64,000 bases of DNA, taken from positions 1 through 64,000 of the forward strand of contig NZ_JBKBPN010000001.1 in the NCBI RefSeq assembly GCF_046293095.1, in the 5' to 3' direction. The position numbers were made by a program, and so were the translations under genes. The notes beneath the pieces were generated by a model, which was given only the letters and a program-made list of their open reading frames with translations, was not told the origin of the DNA and did no database searches. Shown piece by piece: positions 61,845 through 64,000 of the stretch (the first letter of the stretch is position 1; every line of letters begins with the position of its first letter). The DNA comes from Thermomonas sp046293095 (GTDB lineage: Bacteria; Pseudomonadota; Gammaproteobacteria; Xanthomonadales; Xanthomonadaceae).

Positions 61845-64000
61845 TCGCGGGCGCGTGGCGTCCAGCGCCGCAGCAGCAGGGCGTTGGTGACGACGCTGAC
61901 GCTGGACAGCGCCATCGCGGCACCGGCCAGCATCGGATCAAGCAGGCCCAGCGCCGCCAGCGGGATGCCCACCACGTTGTAGACGAAAGCCCAGAACAGG
62001 TTCTGGTGGATCTTGCGGACGGTGCGCCTGGAGATGTCGATGGCGTCCGTCACCAACCGCGGATCCGGCCGCATCAGGGTGACGCCGGCCGCGTGCATCG
62101 CCACGTCGGTGCCGCTGCCCATCGCGAAGCCGACCGTCGCCGCGGCCAGTGCCGGCGCATCATTGAGACCGTCCCCGACCATCCCGACCGGGCCCTGCGC
62201 CGCCAGCGCGCGGATCGCCGCCACCTTGTCCTCCGGCAGCAGTTCGGCGCGGACGTCGTCGTCACGCAAACCGATCGCGGCGCCGATGGCATGGGCCGCA
62301 CCGCGGCTGTCGCCGGACAGCATCACCGGCCGCAGGCCCATGGCCCGCAGCGCGGCGATGGCCTCGGCGGACTGCGGGCGCACCGCGTCGCCAAAGGCCA
62401 GCAACCCGCGCAGCTGCCAACCCGCGGGCGTGGCCACGGCCAGCCACGACGGGGTCAGCCCGGCCTGCGCGGCGGCATCCGCCAGCATCCGCACGGTGGA
62501 CAGGTCGACGCCCAGCTCGCCCATCCAGCGGGCATGCCCCAGCGCGACCCGGGCCTCCCCCAGACGCCCCTGCACGCCGCGCCCGGCCACCGCGGTGATG
62601 TCGGTGACCCCGGCGGCCGCGATGCCGCGTTCTCGTGCGGCATCCAGCACCGCCTTCGCAAGCGGATGCTCGCTACCCTGCTGCAACCCGGCCGCCACCG
62701 CCAGCAACCCCGTCTCGTCGCCATCCAGCGCATGCAGCCGCACCAGCGCCGGTTTGCCGACGGTGAGCGTCCCGGTCTTGTCGAACGCCACTGTGCGTAG
62801 GTGGCGCGTGGTTTCCAGCGCTTCCACGTCCTTCACCAGGATGCCGGCGCGCGCCGCCACGCCGGTCCCGGCCATGACCGCCGCAGGCGTGGCCAGCCCC
62901 AGCGCGCAAGGACAGGCGATGACCAGCACCGCGACCGCATTGAGCAGCGCCTGCGTCCAGTCGCCCTGCAGCAGCCCCCACCCCAGCAGCGTGGCAAGGG
63001 CGATCACGATGACGGTCGGGACGAACACCGCGCTGACGCGGTCGACGATGCGCTGGATCGGCGCCTTCTTCGCCTGCGCGTCCTCCACCAGCCGCACGAC
63101 TCGGGCCAACGCGGTCTCGGCGCCCACCGCGGTGGTGCGCAGCCGCAGCCGCCCCTCGCCATTCATCGCACCGCCGGTCACGGTGTCACCCGGCGCTTTC
63201 GGCACCGGCAGCGACTCGCCGCTGAGCAGCGATTCATCGCTATGGCTGCGGCCGTCCAGCACCACGCCGTCCACCGGGATGCGCTCGCCAGGCAGCACCA
63301 CCACCTCGTCGCCCACCGCCACGTCGTCGATCGGCACGCTGGTCTCGACGCCCGCGCGCAACACCCGCGCGGTCCCGGGGCGCAGCGCCTGCAGCGCGCG
63401 GATGGCGTCGGTGGCCTGGCGCTTGGCGCGCCCCTCCAGCCATTTGCCCAGCAGGATCAGGGTCACCACGACGGCCGACGATTCGAAATACAGCGGCGGC
63501 GCGTGGTGGCCCTCCGCCGGCGCCAGCAGGTGGTACACGCTCAGCCCGTAGGCGGCGCTGGTGCCCAGCGCGACGAGCTGGTCCATGTTGCCGCTGCGCG
63601 CGCGCAGCGCCGCAAACCCGGCGCGGTAGAACCGTGCGCCCAGCCAAAACTGCACCGGCGTTGCCAGCAGCCACTGCGCCCAACCGGGAAGCGCCCAGTG
63701 CACGCCGAGCGGCATCAGCAGCATCGGCGCCGCCAACGGCAGTGACAGCAGCATGGCCAACCACAGGTGGCGGGTCTCCCGGGACTCACCGCCGGCAGAC
63801 GTCGGTGGCGCGGCCTCGGCGTGCAAACGCGCGTGGTACCCCGCCTGTTCAACCGCCTGCAACAGCCGTTCGGCGGGAACGCCGGGCGCGACGACCGCGG
63901 CGGTTTCGGTGGCGAGGTTCACGCTGGCGTCGCGGACGCCCTCGACCTTGCGCAGGGCCTTTTCCACCCGGCCCGCACACGATGCGCAAGTCATCCCGGT
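61841..64000 (-). CDS. copA: CopA-type Cu(I) P1B-ATPase (5' end outside window)
   Basis: About 720 residues visible. The frame continues past the right edge; the first visible residues TGMTCASCAGRVEKAL belong to the HMA metal-binding domain, so the true start lies just beyond position 64000. Motifs: CPC (ACPCALGLATP), DKTGT, SEHPLA and GDGLNDAPA. Eight membrane helices. Exports Cu(I) from the cytoplasm; the HMA domain form differs from the YHS-containing ATPase at 7512. Forms an operon with the cueR gene that follows it. Confidence 0.92.
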   Translation of the reverse strand, partial: TGMTCASCAGRVEKALRKVEGVRDASVNLATETAAVVAPGVPAERLLQAVEQAGYHARLHAEAAPPTSAGGESRETRHLWLAMLLSLPLAAPMLLMPLGVHWALPGWAQWLLATPVQFWLGARFYRAGFAALRARSGNMDQLVALGTSAAYGLSVYHLLAPAEGHHAPPLYFESSAVVVTLILLGKWLEGRAKRQATDAIRALQALRPGTARVLRAGVETSVPIDDVAVGDEVVVLPGERIPVDGVVLDGRSHSDESLLSGESLPVPKAPGDTVTGGAMNGEGRLRLRTTAVGAETALARVVRLVEDAQAKKAPIQRIVDRVSAVFVPTVIVIALATLLGWGLLQGDWTQALLNAVAVLVIACPCALGLATPAAVMAGTGVAARAGILVKDVEALETTRHLRTVAFDKTGTLTVGKPALVRLHALDGDETGLLAVAAGLQQGSEHPLAKAVLDAARERGIAAAGVTDITAVAGRGVQGRLGEARVALGHARWMGELGVDLSTVRMLADAAAQAGLTPSWLAVATPAGWQLRGLLAFGDAVRPQSAEAIAALRAMGLRPVMLSGDSRGAAHAIGAAIGLRDDDVRAELLPEDKVAAIRALAAQGPVGMVGDGLNDAPALAAATVGFAMGSGTDVAMHAAGVTLMRPDPRLVTDAIDISRRTVRKIHQNLFWAFVYNVVGIPLAALGLLDPMLAGAAMALSSVSVVTNALLLRRWTPRARD

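Overview
The window is high-GC DNA that looks like a gammaproteobacterial (Xanthomonadaceae/Lysobacter-group) chromosome. Supporting this are a copL-copA-copB copper locus of the Xanthomonas type, a VC1465/XafT-like Xer-activation protein next to a dif site, and the general gene style. The species cannot be named from the sequence alone.

Region 1 (1-31.2 kb) is a dense metal-resistance island. After an IS3 transposase tail and a small regulatory pair come: copL-copA-copB with a His-rich cytochrome c, an NTF2-like protein and a DUF411 protein; a MerR-type regulator with a YHS-containing copper P-type ATPase, an EF-hand protein and a DUF305 protein; a divergent pbrR/pbrT-like pair plus a CDF transporter; a CopL-like leader gene with a czcCBA-type RND pump, a PII-like protein, a Ca2+/cation antiporter-like protein and a second CDF transporter; a mer-type operon (merR divergent from merT-merP-GDCCVxC) with no merA; and a cusCBA-cusF copper/silver efflux operon led by another small Cys-containing secreted protein. 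Many genes overlap by ATGA, and three MerR-type promoters are visible.

Region 2 (31.2-38.1 kb) is accessory DNA of a different kind. A minus-strand six-gene array contains a HigB-type toxin, an HTH-ImmA/IrrE protein, an unknown 159-residue protein, a ubiquitin-like (multiubiquitin/DUF2604-type) protein, an E1-like ThiF protein with a DUF6791-type N-terminus, and a DUF6527-type Cys-rich protein ending in Arg-Gly-Gly. The genes are tightly spaced or overlapping and sit behind one strong palindromic operator. This is the best candidate for a poorly described system. Next to it are a tyrosine recombinase divergent from a KfrA-like coiled-coil protein, and an SseB-like protein.

Region 3 (38.1-40.0 kb) contains a complete 28-bp XerCD dif site and, exactly 1300 bp to its left, a half-dif repeat lacking the XerD arm. 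Between them are a XafT-like gene, a run of three hairpins and one small ORF. This looks like a minimal or decayed dif-integrated filamentous-phage satellite, and places the window at the replication terminus.

Region 4 (40.0-60.9 kb) is an apparent ECF-sigma/ChrR photooxidative-stress regulon. Two photolyases, folE, DUF2256, SDR and NAD(P)-binding proteins, an EAL protein, two lipocalins, a TspO-like membrane protein and an eight-gene lipid-modification operon surround an ECF sigma factor and its ChrR-type zinc anti-sigma factor. I find the same promoter, YGCATCC(A/G)-N15-CGTA(A/G), in five places with identical spacing, plus one weaker copy in front of the photolyase gene beside dif. An unrelated RND efflux pair lies within this region.

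Region 5 (60.9-64.0 kb) holds a DUF4124-type protein, a CueR-like regulator and a copper P-type ATPase that runs off the right edge.
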